Shown: positions 16,347-24,902 of the stretch, piece by piece
Position numbering within the stretch: the stretch's first letter is position 1
How the letters are laid out: each line of letters begins with the position of its first letter
Source: Mesorhizobium sp. PAMC28654
Lineage (GTDB): Bacteria; Pseudomonadota; Alphaproteobacteria; Rhizobiales; Rhizobiaceae
Assembly: GCF_020616515.1 (NCBI RefSeq)
Contig: NZ_CP085135.1
Span: 3,906,001 to 3,970,000 of the forward strand
Length of the DNA stretch: 64,000 bases
Reading direction: 5' to 3'
Notes under the pieces: generated by a model
What the model was told of the DNA's origin: nothing
Databases searched by the model: none
Seen by the model: only the letters and a program-made list of their open reading frames with translations
Made by a program: the position numbers and the translations under genes

Positions 16347-16508
16347 CCAGCCTGTATGACTCCGGCCGCAAGCGACCGGATCGAAGTCAATCACAGATTG
16401 TTGATCAAAGCAAGAACATTACAGGAACAAGCAATCGGGATGGTTGCATCGCAATTGTGCCGGGTTGAAAAAGTGGAACATGGTTAAGCTGGAGTGAAGG
16501 TAAAACCT

Positions 16509-17453
16509 CTACTTCCGCCTTTTGTCCTCGACGGCATCCCAGAACAGGCTGGCGATGTCGGCGCCGCCGAAGCGGCGCACTTCGCGCACGCCGGTCGGCG
16601 ACGTCACGTTGATCTCGGTCATGTAGTCGCCGATGACGTCGATGCCGACCAGGATGAAACCGCGTTCCTTCAGCGACGGGCCGATGCGGGCGCAGATCTC
16701 GCGCTCGCGCGCGGTCAGTTCTGTCTTTTCGGCACGGCCGCCGACATGCATGTTGGAGCGGGAATCATGTTCGGCCGGTACCCGATTGATGGCGCCGACA
16801 GGCTCCCCGTCGATCAGGATGATGCGCTTGTCGCCCTTGCGCACGTCCTTGAGGTAGCGCTGGACGATATAGGGCTCGCGGAACATCTGGCCGAACATTT
16901 CGAGCAGCGAGGCCAGGTTGCGGTCCCCCTCGAGCAGATGGAAGACGCCGGCGCCGCCATTGCCGTAGAGCGGCTTGATGATGATGTCGCCGAACTCCTT
17001 GCGGAAGGCGGCGACTTCCAGTGGGTCCTTGGTGATCAGCGTGTCCGGCATCAGGTCGGAAAACTCGGTGACGAAGATCTTTTCCGGGCTGTTGCGGACC
17101 CAGGCCGGATCGTTGACGACCAACGTCTTCGGATGGATGCGCTCAAGGATGTGCGTGCTGGTGATGTAGTTCATGTCGAAGGGCGGATCCTGCCTGAGCA
17201 GGACGACGTCCATCTCCGACAGGTCGGTGCGCACCTTCTCGCCCAGCGAATAGTGGCTGCCCTTCTCGTCGCGGACAGCCATTTCCTCGATGCGGGCGAA
17301 CACCTTGCCATCCAGCAGCGACAGCCGGTCTGGCGTGTAGTGGAACAATTGGTGGCCGCGCCGCTGTGCTTCCAGCGACAGCGCGAAGGACGTGTCACCG
17401 GCGATCGACACGGTGGAGATATGGTCCATCTGGACGGCGATTTTCAGCTTCAC
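16509..17453 (-). CDS. gshB: Glutathione synthetase
   Basis: The 314-aa enzyme performs the ATP-dependent joining of gamma-glutamylcysteine and glycine, the last step of glutathione synthesis in the cytoplasm. The sequence shows the family N-terminal domain ([23 protein letters not shown]) and the ATP-grasp domain ([42 protein letters not shown], and [12 protein letters not shown] near the end). The length matches bacterial GshB. The start codon is GTG at 17453. It lies upstream of comM on the same strand. Confidence 0.95.
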   Translation of the reverse strand: MKLKIAVQMDHISTVSIAGDTSFALSLEAQRRGHQLFHYTPDRLSLLDGKVFARIEEMAVRDEKGSHYSLGEKVRTDLSEMDVVLLRQDPPFDMNYITSTHILERIHPKTLVVNDPAWVRNSPEKIFVTEFSDLMPDTLITKDPLEVAAFRKEFGDIIIKPLYGNGGAGVFHLLEGDRNLASLLEMFGQMFREPYIVQRYLKDVRKGDKRIILIDGEPVGAINRVPAEHDSRSNMHVGGRAEKTELTAREREICARIGPSLKERGFILVGIDVIGDYMTEINVTSPTGVREVRRFGGADIASLFWDAVEDKRRK

Positions 17454-17524
17454 GGCAGGTCCCCAGCGCAGTCAACGAGAGCGATATAAGCATCACGGGG
17501 CCGTCTGCCAATCGGGCCACGCCT

Positions 17525-17905
17525 TTAACGGTCGAAGACCAGCCGGGAATAGCCAAGGAAAGACAGCGTCATGGCGAAGAGCGAGGCGACGGCAAGGGCG
17601 GCAAGCGGCGGGGCCACAGGGAGCGCGAGCAGGATGGCCGAATAAACGAGATAGTTGACGATGCTGGTGGCAATGCCGACGCCGCCATAGCGCGCGCCTT
17701 CCCGTGCGATGCCACGGCTCGATGGCTGGAAGGTCAGATGCCGGTTGATCGACCAGGTGACGCACAAGGCAAAGCCGATGGACAGGATGCGGGCGAGGAA
17801 AGGCCCGAACGGCGTCACGTCCAGCAACAGCCAGAGCGCCGTTGCATCGGCGAAGAAGCCGATGCCGCCGGCGAGAATGAAACGGACGATGCGTTTCATA
17901 GTCAA
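17525..17905 (-). CDS. GtrA-family membrane protein
   Basis: The 126-aa protein has four hydrophobic segments and the GtrA hallmarks: a start RFILAGGIGFFADA, a central TWSINRHLTF and an ending LSFLGYSRLVFDR. GtrA-like proteins are thought to help move undecaprenyl-linked sugars across the inner membrane for envelope glycosylation. It starts 3 bp after the stop of the GT2 gene, so the two form an operon: the GT2 would make the lipid-linked sugar and this protein would translocate it. Confidence 0.88.
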   Translation of the reverse strand: MTMKRIVRFILAGGIGFFADATALWLLLDVTPFGPFLARILSIGFALCVTWSINRHLTFQPSSRGIAREGARYGGVGIATSIVNYLVYSAILLALPVAPPLAALAVASLFAMTLSFLGYSRLVFDR

Positions 17906-17908
17906 TCT

Positions 17909-18919
17909 TCAGGCCGCGCGGGGCGTCTTGCCGTGCTGGGATTTGACCGTTTCAGGCTCGCCCGCGCGCTCACGGCGCTCGACACGCGCCGACGGCATCG
18001 ACAGATAGAAGATCCGCTTCTGCTCGGCCCGGCCGCGCGACACGGAATCGAGGATCAGCCCGGTCACCGCCGCCAGCATGGACAGCAGCAGCAGGGCAAC
18101 GGACAGCACCCAGGTCGGCATGCGCGGAACAAGGCCGGTCTCGACGAACTCGATCAGCACCGGCGTCATCAGGAACAGGCTCGCGCCCAGGAAGAACACG
18201 GAAAAGGCGCCGAAGAAGCGCAGCGGCTTCGTCTCTTTCATCAGCATGGCGAACATCCAGAGGATCTTGGCACCATCGCGATACGTCGACAGCTTCGAGG
18301 AAGACCCTTCCGGGCGTCGGCCATAGTCGAGCGCGATCTCGCTGACCGGCAGTTTGAGCTGCGAAGCATGGACCGACATTTCGGTCTCGATCTCGAAGCC
18401 ACCGGACACTGCTGGGAAGCTCTTGACGAACCGCCTGGTGAAGGCGCGATAGCCGGAGAAGATATCGGTGAAATCGGTGCCGAACAGCCGCTTGTAGAGG
18501 TTGTTGAAGATGCGGTTGCCGAAGGCATGGCCGGCCCTGCCGGCATCGTCGGTGACGCCGCGCCTGGTGCCGACCACCATGTCGGAGCGCTCGGTCAGCA
18601 GCGTGTTGATCAGTTGCGGCGCGTCCTCGGGGGCATAGGTGCCGTCGCCATCGGCCATCAGGTAGATGTCGGCGTCGATGTCGGCGAACATGCGGCGCAC
18701 CACATTGCCCTTGCCCTGGCGCGGCTCGCGCACGACGATGGCGCCCGCCGCGCGCGCCTTGAGCGCGGTCAGATCCGTCGAATTGTTGTCGTAGACATAA
18801 ATCTGGGCCGCAGGCAGCGTTTCGCGAAACCGCCTGACCACCTCGGCGATCGTCAGTTCCTCGTTGTAGCAGGGCAAGAGCACGGCGATCGACGGTTCAT
18901 AGCGAACTTCTTGCGGCAT
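17909..18919 (-). CDS. GT2 glycosyltransferase, polyprenyl-phosphate sugar type
   Basis: The 336-aa protein has an N-terminal GT-A domain (AVLLPCYNEELTI, VYDNNSTD, the DXD-like ADGDGTYAPED, then DIFSGYRAFTRRF), followed by two transmembrane stretches at about 235-300. The layout matches dolichol-phosphate-mannose-synthase-like enzymes that load a sugar onto a polyprenyl phosphate. GGAGACGAAA precedes ATG 18919. It forms an operon with the downstream gtrA-like gene, and a GT-C-like membrane protein lies nearby at 20704, a likely user of the lipid-linked sugar. Confidence 0.9.
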   Translation of the reverse strand: MPQEVRYEPSIAVLLPCYNEELTIAEVVRRFRETLPAAQIYVYDNNSTDLTALKARAAGAIVVREPRQGKGNVVRRMFADIDADIYLMADGDGTYAPEDAPQLINTLLTERSDMVVGTRRGVTDDAGRAGHAFGNRIFNNLYKRLFGTDFTDIFSGYRAFTRRFVKSFPAVSGGFEIETEMSVHASQLKLPVSEIALDYGRRPEGSSSKLSTYRDGAKILWMFAMLMKETKPLRFFGAFSVFFLGASLFLMTPVLIEFVETGLVPRMPTWVLSVALLLLSMLAAVTGLILDSVSRGRAEQKRIFYLSMPSARVERRERAGEPETVKSQHGKTPRAA

Positions 18920-18960
18920 TTTCGTCTCCGGCGCCTCGCCTGGCGATATGGCGGCGTTGG

Positions 18961-19136
18961 AAGCCAGCCCGTTCAGGCGGCTTTACTATTTATTGAAGCT
19001 GTTAAGGCCAGGTTAGGACCGGTCGGCATTCCTCCAAAGGTCATGAAATGGGCATAGCCAAGGGCGGCGCTTCCACCTGGAAGTTCGATCTCGCGCTGGC
19101 GCTGCTCGCCGCGCTGGTGGCCCTTGCCGTCAGCGT
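18961..19136. repeat. Direct repeat, left copy (5' end of the GT-C gene)
   Basis: This stretch of about 175 bp matches 20614-20791 at roughly 90 percent by eye. It includes the upstream leader, the start codon (19048 here) and the first 30 or so codons of the gene at 20704. In this copy the frame MGIAKGGASTWKF... stops at TGA 19141-19143, so it is a disconnected gene stump. It is the left border of a block carrying the acyltransferase. Confidence 0.9.
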
Positions 19137-19137
19137 C

Positions 19138-19188
19138 TCGTGACGAAGAACCCGTTCCGTCGGTTGAACATCGAGGTTGGTTCAAGCT
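19138..19188 (-). pseudogene. HUH Rep-like gene fragment
   Basis: Reading leftward gives LEPTSMFNRRNGFFVT, matching FEPTSFFKRQNGFFIT (residues 36-51) of the Rep-like protein at 11905-12564 at 11 of 16 positions. The DNA also aligns by eye at roughly three quarters identity (GAAGAACCCGTTC in common apart from single bases). The fragment starts right at the inner edge of the left direct repeat. Confidence 0.7.
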
Positions 19189-19254
19189 GCAAGGAAGTTG
19201 ACTGACTTGGCGCGGTTCCCATTCGGTAGACACCTCTCAGCCGTTCTGAGGGCG

Positions 19255-20388
19255 CTACTTGGGTGCGGCAATGGCCGTACCAACACCAACTTTGACCGGA
19301 TCAACAGCTGTCTGCCGATTGCCCACATACCGTACACGCAGTTGCAGGAACGGCGCTTCAACGCATGTGTAGCTGAGGTAGCCGATCGGGATCATTGCCA
19401 GGAAGCACAGGCCGGACCAGAGGCACGCCACATAGAAATTGCTTATGCTCATAATCTTGGTGTTGATGAACTCAGCCAACTGTGAGACGAAAAACACATG
19501 CAGCAGATAGATTGAATAACTATAGGATCCGGCCTTTTCCATGATCTTGAGCGGGAGGCTCGTTCGCTTCTGCGAAAAACTCGTATCGTAGTATGCGATC
19601 CCAAACGAATACGCTGCCGCCTCGATAGTCGGCAAGATGATCCATATCCAATGCGGCGACGGATAACGCACCAGCTGAAAAAATCCGCCGGCGGCATCGA
19701 ACCACCAGAAGAACCCAGAAAATGCCGCCAGAACAGCCATCGCCAGCCAGTGCCGGTTCTTCGCATAGGCGCGGACCTGGAAGGCAAAGATGCCGGCCAA
19801 GAACTGGTCTCCATGTCCTATGATGGTCCAGGAGGCTACGGACTGCACCTGGCCGATTTGCTCGTACAGCGCGACCCGCAGCAAAATGGCTGCCGCAATG
19901 AACAGCAAGGGAGCGAACAAGAACCGCCTGGACGCCATCAGCAGAAACGGAAGCAATATATAGAAGTGGGCTTCTACGGTTATCGACCAGCCGCCATTCG
20001 GAAGAGTGGGAAGAACAAGGCCCTCACCGATCCTCGTGAAGTATTCGCCCAAGGGCTCTCCAGCTATGTATCTCCGGCAAGCCTCGATGCATATCACGGC
20101 CAGGAGCAGCGGAAGCAGTCTTAGCGCCCTGTTGGCAAAAAAGGGCAGATACCGAATCTGTTTTCCGTCAAGAAGCTTGGCAAACAGGTAGCCGGAGAGC
20201 GCCATGAACAATGAAACGCCGGTGTGCCCTTCATCCAGAAGGCTGAATATGGGAAAGGCCGGTACGAAGCCATAAGGTACAGGCCCCTCAGGCGACTGGT
20301 GGAGAAAATGCCAGGTGAAGACCAGAAAAATCGCCAGGCAGCGAATGTGATCAAGCGCCGGGTAGTGTTCTCCGGTCGATGATTTCAT
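19255..20388 (-). CDS. Acyltransferase family 3 membrane protein (OafA/YrhL-like)
   Basis: The 377-aa integral membrane protein has about ten hydrophobic segments. The N-terminal hallmark is present: YPALDHIRCLAIFLVFTWHFLH with the conserved Arg and His of acyltransferase 3 enzymes; LFMALSGYLFAKLL and NRALRLLP follow, then GGWSITVEAHFYILLPFLL. The family transfers acyl groups to surface sugars such as O-antigen, exopolysaccharide or Nod factors. The gene is the only intact one between the two direct repeats, so it looks like imported cargo. Its neighbours make surface glycans, which fits. There is no clear ribosome site before ATG 20388. Confidence 0.9.
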   Translation of the reverse strand: MKSSTGEHYPALDHIRCLAIFLVFTWHFLHQSPEGPVPYGFVPAFPIFSLLDEGHTGVSLFMALSGYLFAKLLDGKQIRYLPFFANRALRLLPLLLAVICIEACRRYIAGEPLGEYFTRIGEGLVLPTLPNGGWSITVEAHFYILLPFLLMASRRFLFAPLLFIAAAILLRVALYEQIGQVQSVASWTIIGHGDQFLAGIFAFQVRAYAKNRHWLAMAVLAAFSGFFWWFDAAGGFFQLVRYPSPHWIWIILPTIEAAAYSFGIAYYDTSFSQKRTSLPLKIMEKAGSYSYSIYLLHVFFVSQLAEFINTKIMSISNFYVACLWSGLCFLAMIPIGYLSYTCVEAPFLQLRVRYVGNRQTAVDPVKVGVGTAIAAPK

Positions 20389-20523
20389 GGTTCAGACCAC
20401 GGCCCCCGCGTCTTGCGCGATCATTACACGGACTTTGCACGACCTATCTATGCGCTGGATTATTTTAAATTGATTAAGCGCGTAAAGTCGACGCTCCCAT
20501 ATAGTCTCACTTAGACTCGAGCA

Positions 20524-20613
20524 CCCTTGAAAACCATGATTGTACCGCTGGCCCTCTTTGTTGAACGGGTGAACGCATTCAAGTAACCGCTGACGCTCAT
20601 TCGGTTCAAGACT
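20524..20613 (-). pseudogene. Serine recombinase C-terminal fragment
   Basis: Reading leftward gives SLEPNERQRLLECV followed by GQRYNHGF. This matches SLDPSERQRILEAI and GQRYNRSF near the end of the recombinase at 14235-16043, about 16 of 28 residues in total, with the same spacing. It abuts the outer edge of the right direct repeat, in the same orientation relative to the Rep fragment as in the intact element. Confidence 0.72.
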
Positions 20614-20791
20614 GAAAGCCAGCCTCGCCAAGGCGGCTTTACTATTTATTGAAGCCGACAAGGCTAGGTTAGGACCGGTCGACATTCCTCCAAAGGTCAT
20701 GAAATGGGCATAGCCAAGGACGGCGCTTCCACCTGGAAGTTCGATCTCGCGCTGGCGCTGCTCGCCGCGCTGGCGGCCTTAGCCGTCAGCG
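20614..20791. repeat. Direct repeat, right copy
   Basis: This is the partner of 18961-19136. This copy is fused in frame to the full GT-C-like gene, providing its leader and first 30 or so codons. Substitutions are scattered between the copies, so the duplication is not recent or the copies came from different strains. Confidence 0.9.
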
Positions 20792-22503
20792 CCTATGCGG
20801 GCTTCCCCCAATTGGCCAATGCCCATGGCGACAATGACAGCCTGCTGCAGCTGGTCCAGGTGCGCGACCTGCTGGCCGGCCAGGGCTGGTTCGACATGCA
20901 CCAGTACAGGATGGGTCCGGAAGGCGGCTTCATCATGCACTGGTCGCGACTGCTCGACGCACCGCTTGCCCTTGGCATTGTGGGCACCTCGGCACTGACC
21001 GGCAACATGGCTCTGGCCGAGAAAATCGTTCAGGTGGCCTGGCCAGCCCTGCAATTGTGGCTTTCGGTGTTCTTCATCATCCGCGCGGCGCGCAATTTCG
21101 CCGGAGAGCGCGCCGTCGTGCCGGCTATCATCGTCGGTGGCGCGGCGCTCTACTATCTGGGGATCTTTTCGCCGGGCGCGCTCGACCACCACAATATCCA
21201 GTTGATGCTGACGCTCGCGAGCCTCAGCCTGCTGCTCGACGCACCAACCCGCGGATGGGCGGCCTTGCCTTCGGGGATTTGCGCGGCGCTGACCATAGCC
21301 ATCGGCATGGAGAGCGCGCCCTATGCTGGCGCCCTCGGCGTGCTCGTCGCCATGCTGTTCCTCACCGGAGGGGTGGGGGAGCGGCTTATCGCGCGCGATT
21401 TCGGCTTGGGCTTTGCCGGCGTTTCCGCTGTCGTCTTCGCCACCACCGTGCCGGCATCCGCATGGAGCCAGGCGCAATGCGACACATTCTCGATCGTGCA
21501 ATTCGTGGTCGCCGCGATCGGCGGCGCCGGCCTTGCGGCCATTGCCTCGATCAGGGCTCTAAACCATACGCGCCAGCGACGCATGATCTCGCTTGGCCTG
21601 CTCGGTCTCGCACTTGGCGCGGTCGTCGTGGTGCTGTTCCCGCAATGCCTGGCGATGCCCTACGCAAATCTCGACCCACGCATCAAGACGCTGTGGCTCG
21701 ACCATATCGACGAGGCGCAGTCGCTCTACAAACTCATACTCGCGGACCCGGCGCGGGTGGCGGCGCGCTATGCCACGCCGCTGCTGGCGATCATCCTGAT
21801 GGCGCTGCGGCTGCACCGTGGCGACTGGCGCAGGCAGGACAGCATTGTCGGCGCGCTGCTCGTCGTCGCCTTCATCGTCAGCGCCTGGGAAGTGCGGGCG
21901 TCGACATTCTCGATTGCCTTCGCGGTGATCCCGCTTTGCGCCTGGATCGCGAAATGGCGCCAACGGGCGGAGACCAGCTCCTCGCGTGGCGTCGCCTTGC
22001 GCATGGCCGCGGTCTGGCTGGTGTCGGTGAATGCCGTCTGGACGGGCGCCGCAGCCGCCGCCTCTATCGCCTTCGACACCAGCAAGCCGGCGGTCGACCA
22101 GGGTGACGTCGATGCCACCTGCGAGCGCAAGGCCACCTTCGCGATGCTCGGCCAGCAGCCGCAAACCACGGTGCTGGCGATTTCCAATCTTGGATCGCCC
22201 ATCCTGGCCTATACCAAAAATCGCGTTTTCGCCGGGCCCTACCATCGCAACATCGCGGGAAACCTGCTGGCGCTCGATGCCTTCATGGGCTCCGCCGCTG
22301 CCGCCAGGACGATCGCAAGGGATCATCACGTCGGCCTCGTCGCGGTGTGTCGCGGCAACCCGGAAACCAGGCTTCTCACCTACGAGGCGCCGGAGGGCTT
22401 TCTCGCCAGTCTTGCGGGCGGCAGCGTGCCGGAATGGCTTGAGCCCGTCACGGAAACGCAGGGTAGCCAGCTAGAACTTTACCGCGTGCGGCCGGGCAGC
22501 TGA
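20704..22503 (+). CDS. GT-C-like membrane glycosyltransferase (putative)
   Basis: The 599-aa protein has about ten to twelve hydrophobic segments followed by a soluble periplasmic tail of roughly 150 residues. After the first segment comes AHGDNDSLLQLVQVRDLL; the D43-N-D45 pair in the first outer loop and the following MHWSRLLDAP resemble the acidic signature of oligosaccharyltransferase/GT-C enzymes that use polyprenyl-linked sugars. A conserved SPGALDHHNIQ is also present. It would act in the inner membrane, perhaps with the nearby GT2/GtrA pair. The family call is from topology and motif. Confidence 0.65.
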   Translation: MGIAKDGASTWKFDLALALLAALAALAVSAYAGFPQLANAHGDNDSLLQLVQVRDLLAGQGWFDMHQYRMGPEGGFIMHWSRLLDAPLALGIVGTSALTGNMALAEKIVQVAWPALQLWLSVFFIIRAARNFAGERAVVPAIIVGGAALYYLGIFSPGALDHHNIQLMLTLASLSLLLDAPTRGWAALPSGICAALTIAIGMESAPYAGALGVLVAMLFLTGGVGERLIARDFGLGFAGVSAVVFATTVPASAWSQAQCDTFSIVQFVVAAIGGAGLAAIASIRALNHTRQRRMISLGLLGLALGAVVVVLFPQCLAMPYANLDPRIKTLWLDHIDEAQSLYKLILADPARVAARYATPLLAIILMALRLHRGDWRRQDSIVGALLVVAFIVSAWEVRASTFSIAFAVIPLCAWIAKWRQRAETSSSRGVALRMAAVWLVSVNAVWTGAAAAASIAFDTSKPAVDQGDVDATCERKATFAMLGQQPQTTVLAISNLGSPILAYTKNRVFAGPYHRNIAGNLLALDAFMGSAAAARTIARDHHVGLVAVCRGNPETRLLTYEAPEGFLASLAGGSVPEWLEPVTETQGSQLELYRVRPGS

Positions 22504-22629
22504 GCAAGTATTTTTCAAGTGCCTGGGCCAATCTACACTGCCCCGGGAAAAGTCGACTTCGGGATACGTTTCCTAAAGGGTTTGCTGACAGTCTGGAAAT
22601 AAATTCCGAGTTCTAAAACAGGGACACCG

Positions 22630-23979
22630 ATGCAAACGTCGTTTGGCACCGGTCAGGCAAACAGGGAGACAACGGATCTGGCGTTCACCGATCCGTTGAC
22701 CGGGCTTGGCAATCACCGTCGATTCTTCGACAAGGTCGACCGCCTGATCAGCGATCGGGCCGACGACCCGGCGCCGTTCACCGTCGGCATTCTCGACCTT
22801 GACGGCTTCAAGCCGATCAACGATCTGTTCGGGCACAAGGCTGGCGACGACATCCTGATCCAGGTGGCCATGCGGCTGCGCGCCTCGATGGACGGCTATT
22901 CCACGGTCTGCCGCATCGGCGCCGACGAGTTCGCCTTCCTCTATCCGATGGTATTCAGCGAGGAAGCGGCGGCCGAAAAATCCCGCATGCTGATCGAGAT
23001 CCTGTCGGCGCCCTACGATGTCGGCGAACGCACGGCCAGGCTTTCGGCCTCGGTCGGATGCTCGCTGTTCTATTCGGGCGACGAGACCACCGAAATCCTC
23101 GTCAACAAGGCCGAGACGGCGCTCTACCACGCCAAGCGTTCGGGACGCGGACGCGTGGTCGTCTATACCCGCGAAATGGAAGAGGCTGCCAAGCGCGTCA
23201 CCCGCATCGAACAGGCCCTGCGCCGCGCGGTCTCGGCCGGCGAGGTGGAGCCACATTTCCAGCCCATCGTCGACCTGAACACGCGCCGCACCGTCGGCTT
23301 CGAGACGCTGGCGCGCTGGACCGACCGCGACCTCGGCTCGGTGCCGCCGACGATTTTCATTCCCATCGCCGAGGAGCGCGGCATTATCGGGCCGCTGTCG
23401 CAGCTGGTGCTGCGCAAGGCCACGGAGGCGGCCAGGAGTTGGCCCAAGGACCTGTTCCTGTCCTTCAACCTGTCGCCGTCGCAGCTCGTCGACCAGAACA
23501 CTGGCCTGCACATTCTGGCGATCCTCGACCGCACCGGCTTCGATCCGCGCCGGCTGGAGATCGAGATCACCGAAACCGGCCTGATGAACGATCCGGCCTC
23601 GGCCGAAAAGATCGTCGAGGATCTGCGCCGCGTCGGCATCCGCGTATCGCTCGACGATTTCGGCACCGGGCAGTCCTCGCTTGGCCGCTTGCGCGAATTC
23701 CATTTCGACAAGCTCAAGATCGACCGCGCCTTCGTCTCCTCCATTCTCGACGACCGTCCTTCGGAACACATCATCCGGGCGATCCTTGCCATGTGCGAGG
23801 GACTTGGCATGGACGTCGTCGCCGAAGGCATCGAGCAGGAAGCGCAGGCCGATCGTCTCGTCCAGTTCGGCTGCGCCGGCGGGCAGGGCTATTTGTTCGG
23901 CAGGCCGGTCGATGCCGACGCGACGCTCGGCTACCTGCGTGATTCGTTCCGCGGCGCCCTGCACGCCAAGGCGATCTGA
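22630..23979 (+). CDS. GGDEF-EAL cyclic-di-GMP protein without sensor domain
   Basis: The 449-aa cytoplasmic protein has a GGDEF domain at about 18-175 (DPLTGLGNHRRF, DLDGFKPIND) whose signature reads RIGADEF, one residue off GGDEF. The EAL domain at about 190-440 has FETLARW for EAL, and the other catalytic landmarks are in place: NLSPSQL, EIEITETGL, LDDFGTG, LKIDRAFV and VVAEGIEQE. Phosphodiesterase activity looks intact; cyclase activity is less certain and the domain may serve as a GTP sensor. There is no transmembrane or PAS region. AGGGA precedes ATG 22630. The gene stands alone. Confidence 0.92.
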   Translation: MQTSFGTGQANRETTDLAFTDPLTGLGNHRRFFDKVDRLISDRADDPAPFTVGILDLDGFKPINDLFGHKAGDDILIQVAMRLRASMDGYSTVCRIGADEFAFLYPMVFSEEAAAEKSRMLIEILSAPYDVGERTARLSASVGCSLFYSGDETTEILVNKAETALYHAKRSGRGRVVVYTREMEEAAKRVTRIEQALRRAVSAGEVEPHFQPIVDLNTRRTVGFETLARWTDRDLGSVPPTIFIPIAEERGIIGPLSQLVLRKATEAARSWPKDLFLSFNLSPSQLVDQNTGLHILAILDRTGFDPRRLEIEITETGLMNDPASAEKIVEDLRRVGIRVSLDDFGTGQSSLGRLREFHFDKLKIDRAFVSSILDDRPSEHIIRAILAMCEGLGMDVVAEGIEQEAQADRLVQFGCAGGQGYLFGRPVDADATLGYLRDSFRGALHAKAI

Positions 23980-24134
23980 CCAGCCGATCCGCGATCCGTC
24001 TGGAGCCAAATTGAGCTCACGCCAAGGCTCGATGTCTTTTTGTCAGACATAAGCAAAACGAATCTGCTTTTCGCCCTTGCCCGCCGAACGTGTCTGGCTA
24101 GGATGCGCGCCGGTCCGGCTTGGAGAAACAGATC

Positions 24135-24902
24135 ATGATGCCATCGGCGCATTTTGCCGACCTCGAAGGTGCTTCGGTGCTGATCACCGGCGGTGGCTCC
24201 GGCATCGGCGCGGCCCTGACCGAGGGCTTCGTGCGCCAGGGCGCGCACGTCGCCTTCATCGATATCGCTGATGGCCCCAGCCTGGTGCTTGCCGACCGCA
24301 TCGAGAAGGAGCATCGCCGACGGCCGCTCTATCTCAAGACCGATTTGCGCGACATCGAAGCTCTGCGCGCCTCGGTTGTCAGGGCGGCTGAAGCGCATGG
24401 CGACGTCACCGTGCTCATCAACAATGCCGCCGTCGACGATCGCCACGCCGTGGAAGACGTCACCGTGGAATTCTGGGACAACAATCAGGCGATCAATCTG
24501 CGGCCGCACTTCTTCACCGCGCAGGCGGTGGCGCCGGGCATGAAGCGCGCCGGTGGCGGCTCGATCATCAATTTTACATCGACATCCTATCTGATCAATC
24601 ACCCCGACATGCCCTCCTACACCGCCGCCAAGGCGGCGATCGTCGGCCTGACCAAGGGTCTGGCCGGCAAGCTTGGAAGCGACGGCATCCGCGTCAACGC
24701 GGTCGCCCCCGGCTGGGTCATCACCGAGCGGCAAAGAGATCTCTGGGTGACCGAGCAGGCTCTCGCCGCCCATGTCGCCAAACAGTGCATCAAGGAAGTG
24801 ATGCGGCCGGATGACATGGTCGGGACGGCATTGTTCCTGGCGTCGGATGCTTCACGCATGCTGACCGCGCAGATGCTGATCGTCGACGGGGGCTTCCTGT
24901 GA
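24135..24902 (+). CDS. SDR dehydrogenase, probable galactose 1-dehydrogenase
   Basis: This SDR of about 255 aa has the cofactor motif GGGSGIGAAL, NNAA, the catalytic Ser in INFTSTSYL and Y-x3-K (YTAAK), and ends in the usual LIVDGGFL. ATG 24135 is chosen because GGAG at 24122-24125 is 9 bp upstream; a TTG at 24120 would include the ribosome site. It heads an overlapping operon with dgoK, dgoA and an SMP-30 lactonase. In the De Ley-Doudoroff route the expected first enzyme oxidises D-galactose to galactonolactone. The substrate is inferred from this context; related SDRs also act on L-arabinose or fucose. Confidence 0.82.
   Translation: MMPSAHFADLEGASVLITGGGSGIGAALTEGFVRQGAHVAFIDIADGPSLVLADRIEKEHRRRPLYLKTDLRDIEALRASVVRAAEAHGDVTVLINNAAVDDRHAVEDVTVEFWDNNQAINLRPHFFTAQAVAPGMKRAGGGSIINFTSTSYLINHPDMPSYTAAKAAIVGLTKGLAGKLGSDGIRVNAVAPGWVITERQRDLWVTEQALAAHVAKQCIKEVMRPDDMVGTALFLASDASRMLTAQMLIVDGGFL

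Noticed and set aside
16494..19057. Two long plus-strand frames opposite gshB, gtrA and GT2
   Set aside because: They lie wholly antisense to three well-recognised genes and show no family motifs.
22573..24009. Long minus-strand open frame opposite the GGDEF/EAL gene
   Set aside because: Arg/Asp-rich composition and no ribosome site; it is a shadow of the GC-rich coding frame, as are similar long antisense frames opposite gshB, GT2, dnaJ and dnaK.
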